A stretch of DNA of 64,000 nucleotides from Thuidium tamariscinum (GCA_947034885.2 OX344757.2:8060001-8124000); one strand, 5' to 3'. Numbered from the stretch's first letter, positions 35,463 to 49,021 are shown. Notes: generated from the letters alone by a model not told the origin. Numbers and translations: made by a program.

Positions 35463-38400
35463 ATGAATAAATCACTGCGGTCTGTGGCTTTTCGGCGGAG
35501 TCTCTCTGCAAAGGAGAGTGCGGTGTCGTCTCAGCTTCTTGTAGTGAGAGCGGAGGATGCTTACAAATCTCGATATTTGACTACGGTGGGACAAGAGGTT
35601 TCCGGAAATGGCTTTGGTGAGTAGTTGATTATCGCTTTCTTTTGACTTGCTGACGAACCCGGTTTATACGTGAATTTTTCTATCCTCGTTCTCCTGCAAT
35701 TCGTGAAGGCTGCTTCACATTTAGGATTTTCCGTTTGTAGATGTACTCTTCTCAGAAGTTAGTCCGTGTCTCCCTGTGTTTCAACTTCCTTCCAGGCATT
35801 CGTAATTTACACTATCGTTTGATAAGAAAGATATCTGTTTTTTTGTAGGATTGGCTGAACCAGGCTTTCAACAAAGAATAGATAATTTAACCCGGAGAGT
35901 TTCTCGAGATATTAAGTTGGGGAGAGATGACGTAGCCACGAGACTGCTACCCCAATTGGGGTCACAAGACAGGCCTGCCACAGTGGTCTATTGCAATTAT
36001 CTACTCAACAGTTGCGCCCGTGCTAGAAATCTTAATGTGAGTATGATCTACTACCAATTGCTAGGATAGCTTGATGCAATTCTCTGAGAAGAACGTAAAC
36101 TAAATTCCTGGGTTTATTTTTCTTATCATGGATTTACTGCTTACATAATGGTAGATAGCACGATGGCTGTGTTCAAAAGCGTCCTATCCTCAGCGGTCAA
36201 ACGGTGATCAGAAGCTTATAACACCTCCAATCGTACAATTTTTTTGGTCGCGCTTTCTGTATAGAATCTCTTTTGAGGTATTGATGATGGCGCAGATGGC
36301 GAAGGAGGTCTACAGATTTATGGAAAGAAATGGACTGAGAATGAACGAGATTTCGTATGGCTGTTTCCTTCGCACTCTCTGCCGCACAAGACAACTGGAT
36401 GAAGTAAGTTAAGAAGTTGACTTCTTGCATATCTGGAAGCAAGTGTGAATATCTCTCTTGCATCAAGCCTTTAGATTCAAGTGTAGCGCACAATAGCAGT
36501 TTGTATAAAGAATGAATGGTCAGATGTAATTATCAATGTTCGACACTAAAATGTTTTTTTACAAGTCGCTCTGCAGGCCTTGGAATTGTTGGATGTGCTG
36601 TCTAGGAGCAAAGGAGTTAAGGCCAACCTAGTCATGTACAATACTGTTCTCAATGGCTGCAGTCTATCCAAAAGCAAAGTTCATGCAGATAAATGTTTGA
36701 CTGTAATGGAGAGACAAGGGGTAGCTAAAGATGAGATGTCCTATGTTGAACTTATAAAGGTATAGCGATCCCACCTGATGGAATCTTGTTCCTTGTGCAA
36801 CTTACGTGTATAAGGTGTGCAGAATTGAACGTTGTGTTGCTTTTCAGAAATTTGGGTGTCGATTACTTCGTTCATGTATAAACCTTGATATTCAGGTTTG
36901 AGTTTATTGTTCTGATTTTGGTGGGGGGTGTTTCAGCTCTCAGGTCTATTGCAGGATGCGTCTGCTGTGAAAGCTTGGTGGGAGGAACTCGTTAAGAATG
37001 GGTCGCCGAGTCCATCATCACGCTGCACTACTATCGTTGCTCTGTGTCGATCAAGGGCCCTTCCAGACGCTCTTACAGCACTAACAGAGATGTCCAACAT
37101 TTTGTCTGCCAATAACGCATTTCATCATTTACCTGGAAAGAAAAGCCGGCCTCCTAGATCTGAAACAGATTCCGATTTGAGGGAATTGTCTTCATCGCAG
37201 TCTGAGCGAAGTTCAGGTGAACCTCACACTCGTAATGCCGTATCAGGTTTTGTTCGCTTGCAAAGGGCAGAAGAGAGTGTTCTAGTTTTCTAGTATTTTT
37301 ATTTCCTTATTATTTTTGTGGTGAGAAGGAAGCCTGCATTTTACCCGCTCATTGTAGAATTAATTTCGCTGTGCTGTTCTGTCGTTCTTAATTCATCCTC
37401 CTGTTTTCTTACATCTGTATTTTACTTGAGAATTAGGTTCAGCTGAGAGTCTACCTTTGATGGGATTTCACCATTGGGAGGTACGGAAGGAACTTCAGGA
37501 TGCCTTCAACGCTCTTATAAACGCTGCTGGTCAGGCCGGTCAGCACAAATTAGCAGAGTCTCTATTCTCAGAGGTAATCAATAGGCTGCCTTGGTGATGT
37601 TCTTTGTACTTAAAGTTTTATTTTTTGGTTGTTTACCTGCGATATGCCAAGTAGAAATGGTTCATGAAAGCAGGCATGTCTTTGCAGATGAGGAATTTGG
37701 GACTGAGACTTAGCATATACACCTTCAACTCGTTATTAAGGGCTGTTGTAGAAGGACGAGGCATCTCACATGCTCTTCGAGTGGTAAGCTGCTGTCGTCT
37801 TCATTTTCGTTTATCTGCTTTACATTTATCTAAAGAGGAGTTTTTGTTTATTTTTGCTATTCAATATTCTTTCTGAATTACGCTTAGCTTCATGAATGTG
37901 AATATAAGTAATAAATGTCGCTCTTGTCCTTTGGTTCTTGTTCCCAGTTGTTCCTTATTTCATCTATTATGAGATGCAGTGCTCTAATTTCTCTTCTCAA
38001 ACATCTGATCATGCAAAGAAATCTCTGATGTGATTTGTTGCTTTTACTGTCATTTATATTATTAAATTAGCACCTGATAGGCGACAAAGAGGGTATTGGA
38101 TGGAAAGAATGAGAACATGGCGGAATACGAAAGTCAAGGAGGCGCCAGCTGGTGATCTGAGTGAGAGTCGATGTACATCGTTGGCTGGCATGTTTTTGGT
38201 CTTGCAGGTGAGGAGTATGGAGGCAGTTGGAGTGCGCCCGGATATGTACACATATACTACCCTATTGGATGGCTACTGCCGTGATGGTCAGTTAGATAAG
38301 GCCGAAGCGTTACTAGCTAAAATGGAGGATAGTAAACCAAATCAAAAACCTTCTATTTACACGTACAACATCTTCATCAAGGCTTGTGCTTCTAAGGTGA

Positions 38401-40506
38401 ACATAGTTTTTACTTTCACTGGAAGAGTATGAAACTTCTGTGGGTTGTTTCTCATTTCCCATTAGCAGATATCAATACTCTTCCTCTTGGGTGTTCAATT
38501 AGCTTTCCTGTTTTCAAGAGATATGTTATCTATTCTGATGCACTTACCCAATTCTTATATCGGCTGTAATGTTTAGAGTGATGCAGAGAGAGCATTGCGG
38601 GTGTTTGCAAGAATGAAGGCATCAGGATCAATTCCTGACAGTCACACCTATTGTGCTCTGCTGGGTGCATGTGGAGCTGTGTCTGGAAGGCCTGATTTAG
38701 CTGATGCAGAGTCCCGCAAGGAGGTTGCGCAGAGAGTGATGGCTATAGAGAAAGATATGGCACAGTCAGGTGTACATCACACAGCTGCATCTGTCTCTGC
38801 ATTGGTAAGTTGTTGAGGGCTTGAATGTTAATATTACTGTTCATGCATTGAGAAGAGAACATGTGTGCTCAATGTGACTACTGCTAAACTTACAGATCTG
38901 CCATTGCATTATATTAAATGAGACTCTCAAATTTACATGCTGTGCGTATTTTGCAGATGAATTTGCTTGGATCAGAGGGGATGGTGGATCGAGTGCTTCA
39001 GAACCTGCGTGCCTGCCAAGAGATAGATCTTTCTAATAGGGAGAAATTGTTGGATGTAATAGCGTACAACACTGCTATAAACGCATGTGTACAAGCAAAG
39101 AAGGTACTCTACTCTATTTCTGAGAGAGTGAGCCTTCTGTTCGCACATTACGTTTTTTAACTTTCATCTTGCGCAGGGCTTATATTGATAGATTGAATCC
39201 TCGTCTTCTTGGCGGCTTACATGGATCATGTAAATTTTTGCAGTTTGACGAAGCCTGGGATATATTCATGGAAATGAGGTCACTGAATGTAAGACCTGAC
39301 CTTTTTACGTACAACATTATGATTAACGCTTGCGCTCATAAGCAAGGTGTGACAAGGGCTCTTGAGCTGATGGATACGATGCGCGAAGACAAGATTAATC
39401 CTGACCTGGTTACCTACAACTCCCTCGTTAAGGTAAGTTCTTTCTCATTGTCAGCTTTGAAGATGTCACGCTTGACGTGTCAGTGTGCTTGCAGAAAATT
39501 TGTGTTGATAAGCACGGCTTCAGTGTGCAAGATGCTAAAAGATTTAGGGACTACAAACTTCTGTCGTCAGCTTGTATTCTGTGCTCGACATTATTGACGA
39601 TTTCGTGATTAGGTTGTACTAAGATATACAATTATTAAGTGTTTCCTTCCTCATTGCAGGTCATATGTCACTGTGGAGAATTGGAGTCAGGGTTAAGTAT
39701 TTTGAGGGAGATGAAAGTGAGAGGTGTACAGCCAGATGTTGCGACTTTTAATACCCTTCTTGCTTCTGCGTCCTATCATGTAAGTAATCTATCCTGAATC
39801 TCCGCGTGGTTACTGCATGATCATTATGCGTGCATGATTTATAGCCTCTTGGAAGTTGTCCCAATTAGAGCAGTAGCTTACATTATTTTAATCATTTCTA
39901 AGGAGTACAGAATGTGTGCCTTGTTTGGATCTTTGAAATATTTGTTCGTAGTAAATGTTTATATTGCTCTCGTAGGGAGTATTAGTTAGATTTCCTTGAT
40001 ATTCCTTGTAGGTCAAGATTTTTTGCACTAATTATTGGTTCTTGTAACGTAATTCTGTTGTTTGATCTTCTGTACAGAAACGAAAGGAGCTTGCGGAGTA
40101 CCTTGTTGAGGAGATGAGACTAGCCAATGTTGTGCCAGACACGCACACGTGCTCTCAAGTGGTCTCTCTTTATATGCGCTCTGGCGATTTGACTGAAGCA
40201 TCTGAGGCTCTCACTGTTCTTAGTTCGCGGATGCTCAAGCCTAAGCCGGTGCGGAGCCCCGAGGTAGTAGATGAGGACGATGATGTTGGCAGTAATGACG
40301 ACAACAGTGATGAAGACTTGGAAGAGGCATTGTTGTCTCCTGAACCTGAGGCTTATCCTGTCTATGTATCAACTTTAGCGCAATCGATGGAGGGGCCTCA
40401 GGGTGCTGCAGAAGCAGAAAGCTCATCCTGGGCAACGCGATTACGGGAGCAATATATTCTGTGGAACCAGGCTCAGCCCCAGAAAACTTCCTCACAGGTC
40501 AGGTAG
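35463..40506 (+). CDS. P-class pentatricopeptide repeat protein, organelle-targeted, intron-rich
   Basis: Thirteen exons: 35463-35616, 35849-36036, 36296-36403, 36577-36759, 36937-37216, 37437-37573, 37688-37783, 38208-38396, 38577-38804, 38957-39103, 39244-39432, 39660-39779, 40078-40506; total 2448 nt (815 aa). PPR proteins bind organelle RNA through 35-residue helical repeats. The N-terminus (MNKSLRSVAFRRSLS) is an Arg/Ser-rich presequence. Repeats are seen at about 96-131 (TVVYCNYLLNSCARARN), 167-202, 360-430 (DMYTYTTLLDGYCRDGQ), 460-490 and 555-705 (DLFTYNIMINACA, DLVTYNSLVKVI, DVATFNTLLASAS). An acidic stretch (735-764) precedes the end. No PLS, E, DYW or SMR domain is visible. Exon 5 could instead end at 37246, also in frame. 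I do not recognise a named orthologue. Confidence 0.88.
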
Positions 40507-42920
40507 TTTCGCAATGATGCTTACGATAGGAGGGATCATTAACCAGTACACATTACAATGAGTGGGGCTGCTTTGTCATGAAGCTGCATGTAGATGCCTT
40601 GGTGGAAAGAAGTGCAGTTTTTTACCGTATTTTGCGTTGTCCCCAAGGCTTAATGGATTCGCTTACTATTTGAGACAACGTGCGACTCTTTGTCTCTGTA
40701 CCTGAGGAATATCCAGCAAGTTAAATATCTTACATTCGGTATTCAACGAAGAAGAAAATCAATGTAAGCTCATCCCTATGAATCCTTAGTTGCTCCAAAG
40801 TGCATTTTCTAGAAGATGGCAGGATGAATAGTGTCTTTCAGTGGCATGCGTTTTTTTCCGTCCAAATATTCCATTTTTGGTGTGCTACCGTACGTGTAGG
40901 TCAGTTTCGGAAATAACTAGAGAAAATTTGGAATATGTCCAAATGTTTAAAATTTTAGAACTATTTTTTTGAAAATCTGGAAAATTTCATTGGTGCGAAT
41001 TTTGAATATCCAAAAATTATTCTTGAGAAAATTTAGAAAAAGTAATACATTTACATAGGAAAAGAAAATTTTAATCCAAAATTGGGAGTATTGAAAAAGT
41101 ACGAAAAATAAAGTTCTGAAATCCAAGAAAAAACGAGTTAGTTGTTGAACTATTGAAATTCTAAAGTTAAATATTTTGGTAGCAAGTTGTTGAATTTGAC
41201 CTCTACTTCCGGTAGCTGATCAATCATAGCATACTTACCACCCTTCATTAGACCTTGCAATTCTTATTCTAAATTGTATTTGAATTTTGATTCAACATGT
41301 TATGTTTTGGAAGTGATAAGGTATAGTATTGTACTATGTTCTCTAACCACATTGGGTTGTCTTCCTTTGAGCTTTTGGTCCTATTCATGCACCTTTAAAT
41401 TGTCTCAATTGCATCAATTTTAATCACATTGAGTTGTGTTCTCTAATTTGAGGTTTTGGCACTTTCCCTACAACTCCAAGCTGGAAAATTTGAGGTGCAA
41501 AATAATGACTCCTCTTTGCAACATTTACATTGAGTAGCAAAATATGGTCAAAGACTTCAATATGAGAACATCAATATTTTCTTCTAAGTTGATTACAAAA
41601 GTATTGTTCTTATATAGCTTGTAATATAATGTCTCATATATCATAACTAAACACTTTTATTAACTATATTTAATCAAGTGACCATTTTTTAGTCACTGCC
41701 CTATTTGGGCAGGCTATTGAGCCTCTTAAAACTTAAAATTTTGGCAATTGGATTTTTTGGTAGATTCTTTAAAGGAATTATTAAGATTTATCAAGCAAAA
41801 TTATTATAAAAATGTTTAGAATGCTTTGATTTAATTTTGTGAAAATTGAAGGTGTAGTTTCCATCTTCAAAATATTCACAATCAAGGTCATGAACCAGTG
41901 ATCAATGGCTAGGTGTACATTTTGAACCACTGCCCTCTTCAAAGGACAGCTCTTGAAGGACCTAGGATTGGCCTAACTACAATGGGTTTGTCAGATTGAC
42001 AAACCAAAACTTCCAAGGCTTGTAGGTTCAACGAATATAATGCCAGTCTAAAATCAAAAGTACAACATGGTGTCATGGGATGGTTGTTGGATGGCAGCTT
42101 TAGTTAAAAGGAACCTTCATAGACACAAGTTAGGGCAAACCCTCCCAATCCAAAACCTTGAATTGAAGATGTAGCAAAATGTACAACTCTGACTAAAAAC
42201 ACTTTACAATTGCAAAATTATTCACTATACTTATACACTTGTCAGAAATGTTCTAAATTCAATAGTAAGATGCTATACTTTCACTAATTAGTCAAACCTT
42301 TTCATTCATGTGGCTTTACAATATACAAAATATCCAAATTTGCAAATATACTGAAAGCATTTTGCATTCAAGAATGCTAAGTTCTCTTCATTCACTACTA
42401 AAATGCTACAACTAAGGAAGTTGGTCTAATGTGAAATTGATTCCCATGATCGAAGTAGTACTTCATTCATGAGACTTCCTTCACAACCCACACTACACAA
42501 AAAAAAGAGTCAAACACAAATCAATGCACCTTGAGAATTCAGTCGTGTGGAAGGTAATGAAGGGTTGAAAACAAGAAATCAAATCAACTTGCCACTTCAC
42601 ATTCAAAGGAACCAACCTTTCAAGATGGATTCCTCTTCCTCTCTTCCCGTTCCTGGTGCTCTCGCTGCAATTGCCGTTATCATTTGCCAATGGGCTACTA
42701 ATAGTTCATCAGAGTCTCAAATCTAGCTGCTCTTTCTCTACACGAACAAATTGTTTTTAGCTTCCAGACCAAAACTAGTCAAGAGTAGGATACTCCCGAA
42801 ACATCCAAGCAACAAAAATTATCGACAACTGTACTACCAAAATGCTACTATGATTTTAGGCTGGGGTCCCTCCCGACGCATCAAAGGAGGTAGGTACGAT
42901 TTCAACCATGTAGTTTATGA
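40507..42920. other. PPR 3' flank and AT-rich intergenic DNA
   Basis: The PPR 3' UTR should occupy the first few hundred bases. From about 40900 the DNA is AT-rich with no recognisable gene. The part beyond about 42480 may already belong to the decayed piggyBac element whose transposase starts near 44.3 kb. Confidence 0.4.
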
Positions 42921-43545
42921 ACAACTTCAAAGCACGGTTTTTCTTGATGTAATCGATTATGTAACCAACATTCCACTTGAAGCAAACAATAGAAGCGGTT
43001 TAGCAAGACATCAAGAAGTGCATTGAGGGACACAACAAAAGGGAGGACAAATTGGCCCATCGAAAATTCAGAAGCTAGTGGGAGTACCGATGTTAGACAC
43101 CAAAGACCCTACCACACGTTCAATTCTGCACCTTTTTTTTCCATCCCTTGCTTTCTCATCTTCCGTTTTGGCAAACCTTCTCATTTATGAACTTCCATTT
43201 TAGTAAACAAAGACCTCTTGTACAAGCAAACAATTTCAAAGCGTGGTTTTCCCTAATGTAACCAATCATATTAACAGCGTTTTAATTCAAGCAAACAACA
43301 ACAATGGAGGAGCCAAACTACGAGAACTGCATCAAGGGACAGATCACGTGGGAGGACAAATCATCCCACTGAAAATTAAGAAGCAAGTGGAAGTATCAAC
43401 AATAGATGAAAGCCTATAGATAGATTCAACTCTGCACCCTTTTTTTCCGGTTCTTCACTCTCTCATCAACTTCGATTTTAGCAAACTTCTCATTTATGAA
43501 CTTCCATACTTAATGGAAACAAAGACTTCCTATACAAGCAAACAA
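42921..43545 (+). repeat. Two direct repeats of about 310 bp
   Basis: The unit starting at ACTTCAAAGCACGGTTTTTC (about 42928) recurs at ATTTCAAAGCGTGGTTTTCC (about 43236). Both units then share GGGAGGACAAATT/C, a CTGCACC plus T-run block and CTCATTTATGAACTTCCAT. They precede the piggyBac relic and may be its 5' subterminal DNA. Confidence 0.7.
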
Positions 43546-44305
43546 GAGGATGCAAACAAATGGAAATGCACCACAACGGTTCCACATCAACCGCTGAATT
43601 CCAACGTCATTGTCGGCGTACACATAGGTGCAGGAAAAATCTAACTCTCTTCTCTCCAATTCATTTTGTGACCTTAGAAGTAGGATTTTTACTTGAATTG
43701 GTGATGCAAGTTGGCATGGTAGCGTGGTTAGCGGCGATGGTTTCGCTCTTGGCTTGGCATGTTGTCTTTGAGGCCCTTCCATTGTAACGGTAGATAAGTT
43801 GTGGTGCCTACATTTTCCCCTCCATTCTTTCAATCTTCACAGAGGTGAAGTATGCTCTTTCCTAAACCCTGAGCATGCAAAAAACAGAGCAAGCTTACAG
43901 CATCAACGATGGAGTAGCGAACAAGGGGGAAGATGGCACAACAAAAACTTCAACTTCAGCATACAACCTGTCCTCGCACCAAGTTTGCTTTGCCCCCCTA
44001 ACTTCCTTTTGTGATTGTTGAGCGGTGTCTATGGCTCACGGAAACTTCCATTTCACCTAAGCATTCATCAACCGCAAAAGCATGTAGACACCAAGCGTGA
44101 GCGCCCTTAGAGAAATGACGAATACAGTCCTTTTGTCGACAGCGGACAAGGGGCACCTAACTACACGTCCCAAACTCGATATGGCGTTGCTCCCAATTGG
44201 TAAATCAAAGGTCTCATCCGATGGCAACAAAGAGTCACCTGAATTACGAGTTTGTGGAAGCCCGTACAAAGCAGTAGAAGATGAGCCCAATCTGTTGTCT
44301 TCATT

Positions 44306-47214
44306 TTGATGCATGTGAGGATACCTCACTCTTGCCTCAGTGACAACAATAAATTCAATGACGACGAAGATGATGAAGAGTATTGCGATTTCAGTCTAGA
44401 GCTGGCTACATACTCTTTCATTGATGAGGTTACAAAAGACGAAATGTACTTCGTGATTTTGAAAAATAAAACATCAATAGCATTGAAAAAATCAAGTGTG
44501 CACCACATACTGCGTGACAAAAAAGTCATTTCTAACTCTGAAAGTGAAAGTACAAATTGTGAAGGTTGCAGGGAATCATTGTGCAACAGTGTAGAAGTTT
44601 CTTCAGATGAAACCGACGATGACTACGACTCAGACGAATACAATGAAGAAGATGGTGACTATGTTGAAGACAGTACCTCACCTCTTGTCTGCTACCCATA
44701 CTCTACTTCATGCCCTCGTTCATCTTCCAAATTCAATGAGGACTTTATGACGAACTCCCTCCCAGCGCAAGCAATACTTCGACTATAAACAATAGTGGCA
44801 ATGAAAGAGGCTAGAGGTTGTGACCAACAAATCAGCGAAGATGATCGGGCAATGGTAGAGGTCGAAGAAGAAGTCCACAACACAGTGATGGGGGGAGGCG
44901 GAAACAGTCGTGGTTTCAAATGAAGGATGTTGGCGATAAACACTGTGCAGGGGTTTGCAGATGCAGGGAGTAGCCCTACTGAAGAACTTACAACAGTGGG
45001 GGGTGCAAGTCACAGTAGCAGAGGCAGAGGTCATAGACAGGGACGAGGAGGATACCGTAGTAGGGGCGAAGGTGCTTTTTCATCCACAACAGAAGGGATT
45101 GATAATATCAGAGAGGATTATGCCCATGCCACATAGAACAAGAGATACATGATTTACAGCCCTTCCAAAAAAACTTTTCTGTCACATCCCTTCGATTGAT
45201 CCAAGACTGGGATCAAATTCCTTCACTTCTTCAATTATTTGGCCTATTTTGGTCTATTCAAACGTTGAAATGGATATGTGCGGAAACAAATAGGTATGCA
45301 ACCAAAAAATTGAGAAGGGTTAAACGTGGGATTGTAAATCCAATGGGCCCTAATGATTATGAAAAGTATACTCATGGTGGCACAAAATGGAAACCGATGG
45401 ATGTGGGTGAATTGAAAGTTTTTTTTTGCTATTTTTTTATACATGGGGATAAAGAAACTCCCCAACATATGCATGTATTGGCAGAAGTCAGAGCCATTAC
45501 TTTATTTTCATGTCATATCTCAACCTTTATCATGGAATTGATTTTTATTGCTCTCAAAATGCATTCATATAACGAACCCATCCTCTATCAGTGTGGATTG
45601 TATGAGTCCACTTTATGACAATGTCAATAAAGTTAGGTGGTTGTTAGATGAATTGAGCGATCGTTGCAAGGACTTATGGAACAATGGAGAAAAAATCACC
45701 ATTGATGAGATGATGGTTCGATACAAAGGGAAATATTGCCGGGTGATTGCAAGAATGACTTGTCCTATTTGTTGTCCCCTAGGCTTTGGACATGTGGTTT
45801 TTTGCTCATAACTTTGTGTCTTTGTTTGCCATGAAATTTGTAACAGAGGTGCACACTAAAGTTCTTGACATTTGGTAATTTTTTGAAATTTTTAAAAATT
45901 AGTTTACTATTTTTAAACTGACCCCGATTGGATGTCTACCTTGGCCATTTTGAGGGTTTTTAGTACTATTTTCAACCCTAAATTTCAAATTTGAAGGTGA
46001 AAATTGGGATACAAGGACTTATACTATAGTTACACAAGCTTGTGAAGAGTTTTTCTAAAAATAATAAAGTATTCACCTTCCACATGTACTCAAAGTGCAC
46101 TACCAAGGTACAGTTGTAGAGAACACAAAATAATTTTTTTGAAGATGAAAATTGGCAAGAAGAATCAACTTTAAGTTATAAAAAATGGATTTTTTTTGTT
46201 TATTTTTTTGAATTCTTTTACTATTTAAAAAAAATTAAATTCCAAACTACCTATTTTCTTGTATTTTTCATCACTCTTTGAGAGAGCATAACTTTTAGAG
46301 ATAAATTTTTCTAAGCTAGAACTTTCATCCACATACTATTTAGAGTGTTCTTAAGAGTATCCATATTTTATTTCATTAAAAAAAAATTTATTCCAAAAGT
46401 CACAGTACTGCAGTACTAAGGCCATTTTGAGACAAAATCATGAAGTCATTCTTACAATCACCCTGCCCTATGCGGCAATATATGCCCGATAAGCCAGAGA
46501 AGTGGGAGCTAAAGATTTGGTGCCTTGTGAATTTTGTGACACGTTTTGTTAGTAATTTTGATGTTTATTGTTGAGCATCGATTGAAATTGTAGGGGCCCC
46601 TAAGTGCAAGAAAGGAGAACCCAAAATAGGGCAAAGATTAGTAGACTTATTGATTCTAGGGTTTGGAAGGTCGAGGACACATAATAATGATGGATAATTT
46701 TTTTACAAGCATGCAATTATTCTATGATTTGGAACAAAGGGGTACATATGCTACGGGCACTCTTCGAAGCAATTGCATAGGACTTCCGGAATTTATGAAG
46801 GAGCAAAAAGCATTCAAGAAGTCTACACAAAGAAGTTTGGAGTGGGTAATGCATGACTCTCGAAAGATGTGTGGCGTCATATGGATGGATAAGAAACTGG
46901 TTCTTCTATTATCTACTAGTGCAGTGTCCCTATCTTTTCTATGTGAAGTAGTGGAAATTCTGTGCTGAGTAGGTGGGAAAATCCATAAAATCAAGGCATC
47001 ACTAGTTCATCTAAAGTACACTACTTTCATGCGTGGGATTGATGTGACAGACCAACTTTGTGGTTCATATTCTTACGAAGTGCATTTCCATAAATGGTGG
47101 CATTGTCTTCTTTACTTCCTCATTGATACAAGGATAGTGAACTTGTGGATTATTCACAAGGAGATTTTGAAGAAACAAGGACATGAAGAGGAGTCCTTAT
47201 CACAGTACTTATGA
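44306..47214 (+). pseudogene. Decayed piggyBac transposase, interrupted by another transposon
   Basis: An acidic N-terminal frame (44306-44788) is followed by a core beginning with AETNRYA and GGTKWKPMDVGELK (45270-45420). A frameshift near 45475 and a TGA near 45540 follow; then NKVRWLLDEL and ITIDEMMVRYKGKYC (first catalytic Asp). A 723-bp insertion lies at 45741-46463. The frame resumes with RQYMPDKPEKW. A stop and another frameshift precede MMDNFFTS (second Asp, 46690), and MRGIDVTDQLCG (47029) holds the third. No zinc-binding tail is seen after 47214. It is distinct in sequence from the transposase at 20-22 kb, so it is a different, older lineage. I could not find secure TTAA-flanked ends. 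Confidence 0.85.
45741..46463. mobile_element. 723-bp element with GGGTGATTG ends and TGCC duplication, inserted in the transposase relic
   Basis: Termini read inward are GGGTGATTGCAAGAATGACT and GGGTGATTGTAAGAATGACT. The 4-bp direct repeat TGCC flanks it (45737-45740 and 46464-46467). Removing the element and one TGCC restores the reading frame across the conserved KYC/MRQYMP joint, which independently proves the boundaries. Its ends and length match the element at 14880-15612. No transposase is encoded. Confidence 0.9.
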
Positions 47215-47330
47215 AGTACTATATGTAAGGAAGTACTATATATAAGGAAGTACTTCATGAGAAATGAAAGAAGTATAAATAAGAAATGAAGGAAGTACTA
47301 TATATAAGGAAGTACTATATATACAATATA
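47213..47330. repeat. Tandem GGAAGTACTATATATAA repeat
   Basis: The 17-base word recurs four times, broken by GAAATGAAAGAAGTATAAAT-like spacers. The word contains the palindrome AGTACT. Confidence 0.7.
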
Positions 47331-49021
47331 TTTCTATTTCTATTTCTAACCCTATTCTTATTCCTATTTTTATTTTATTTTCATTTCCATTTATACGCCT
47401 ATTATTGATGATGAAAGCAGTTGTTGTAGGTTTTTGTCAAGGCAATTTTTGACTCTTTCTACAATTATAAATAATAATTTGATTGGTAAAAAAAACTCTC
47501 AGGGAGGCTTCTTGAAAAATTTTAGGAATTGGATGGATGAATGTTCATTGTAGTTACTTACAGGTAGCACATTTTTTGGAACTCGGCAAGGAGGGAACAA
47601 CAAGGATGGAGCGGCAATTTTGTGAAAGGAGCTATGGAATTCAAAATTTGGGTGGGAGTTGGGGTTGGGCCAGTGGCTGGTATGAAGTGCCGTTGAGTTG
47701 GATGAATGGCAGGTGATGTTGGACTGTAGGCTGGGTGCATTTCATTGGGAGGTTCAGATTGCGCGTAGGGGGGGTAAGTTCAAATTGGGGAGGGGAAGGT
47801 AGGTTCAGATTGGGAGGAGGGAGAGGTACGTTCACATTGTCATGAGAATTGCAGGCTAGGTACAGGCTAGACCCAATATTGCAAGCCATAGGGTGACTAC
47901 ACAAATGAGGATGTAAATTGTGACTAGTAGTCTAAGGCTTTGCAATTGCAAGCCCCATGTAAAATCGTGAATGTAATGAAGTGCTTCACATTTTTTTTTC
48001 AATTATTCACAACTTTATGTCTTAAGTGTGAGACCAAAAATGTTGGCATTTGAAAAAAGACTAACAAAGTTATTGGCCCTCAATTGCAAGCTACCCATCA
48101 TTGAATTGTAGTGAAATGGGAAAGAATTGAACTTCAAAATGACCCTACGGAAGATCTGTATGGTCAAATTATCTCAAAATTTTAGAGAACGTCACAAATT
48201 ACAGTGTACACTAGATCCAACTGTCAAATATTTGAAAAAAAAAATTTGAAAATTTCTGCCTCTCTCCTAAGAAAAAAACTGTTTTTGACCAGTTTTGAAG
48301 TCATATCCCTTCTTGGGCGTTTAGGGGTTAAATTGTCTAAATTTTTGTTGAATGTTGTTGGAATTCAAAAGAACATTTTGGAATCTCTCCTTATGCAATT
48401 TTTGAATACAATACAAAAAAACTATGAATTTTCACTTTTGAAAAGTAGATGTATCTAAAAGCATTTCTAGGCTCTTGTAGATAGTGACAATGTATTCTAA
48501 GCAAAAATTTGAAGGGGTTTCTTTAGAAGGTAACTATAATTTGGTGCAATTACTTTTTAAAAGTAATGTATTACTTGTAAGGTAATATATATTTCAAATT
48601 GTATTACACTAGTCTAAGATTACTAAATGTGTTGAAAAATTGATAATATTTTCTCCAAAAAAAATCAAATTAAAAAAAAGCAAGATAGAGTGGTTGTATA
48701 GGTCAATACTAGTCCTTTTTCTTTTACTTTTTGAGAAAGTGCCAAGACAACGATCACTTCAAATTGAGTGAAGCATTGTATTTCTACATTCATCTATCTT
48801 TTGGACTTAAAAACACTTTTCCACCATATTCATACACTTTTTCATCCAAATTTGATGACTTCATTCATATTTTAAAAATAATTGGAAAATTTCTAGCAAA
48901 AAAAGATTACTTTTATTTGGCAAAAAATATTTATTTATTTTGAAATGGTGCAATCTAGCCCCATGGTGCCGGAAAAAAAAAGGTTGGTTATTAGAAGTTA
49001 TGAAGATAAAGTCAAGCTTAT
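47331..49021. other. Gene-free AT-rich stretch
   Basis: A G-rich tandem of GGTTCAGATTGGG-type units lies at about 47745-47840. GGCGTTTAGGGGTTAA at about 48318-48333 looks like the outer end of a TTAA element, possibly that of the piggyBac relic, but no matching left end is found. No gene is seen. Confidence 0.4.

Noticed and set aside
48318-48333. GGCGTTTAGGGGTTAA as the right end of the older piggyBac element
   Set aside because: No matching left end with TTAA was found between 41 and 44.3 kb, so the element boundary is not supported.
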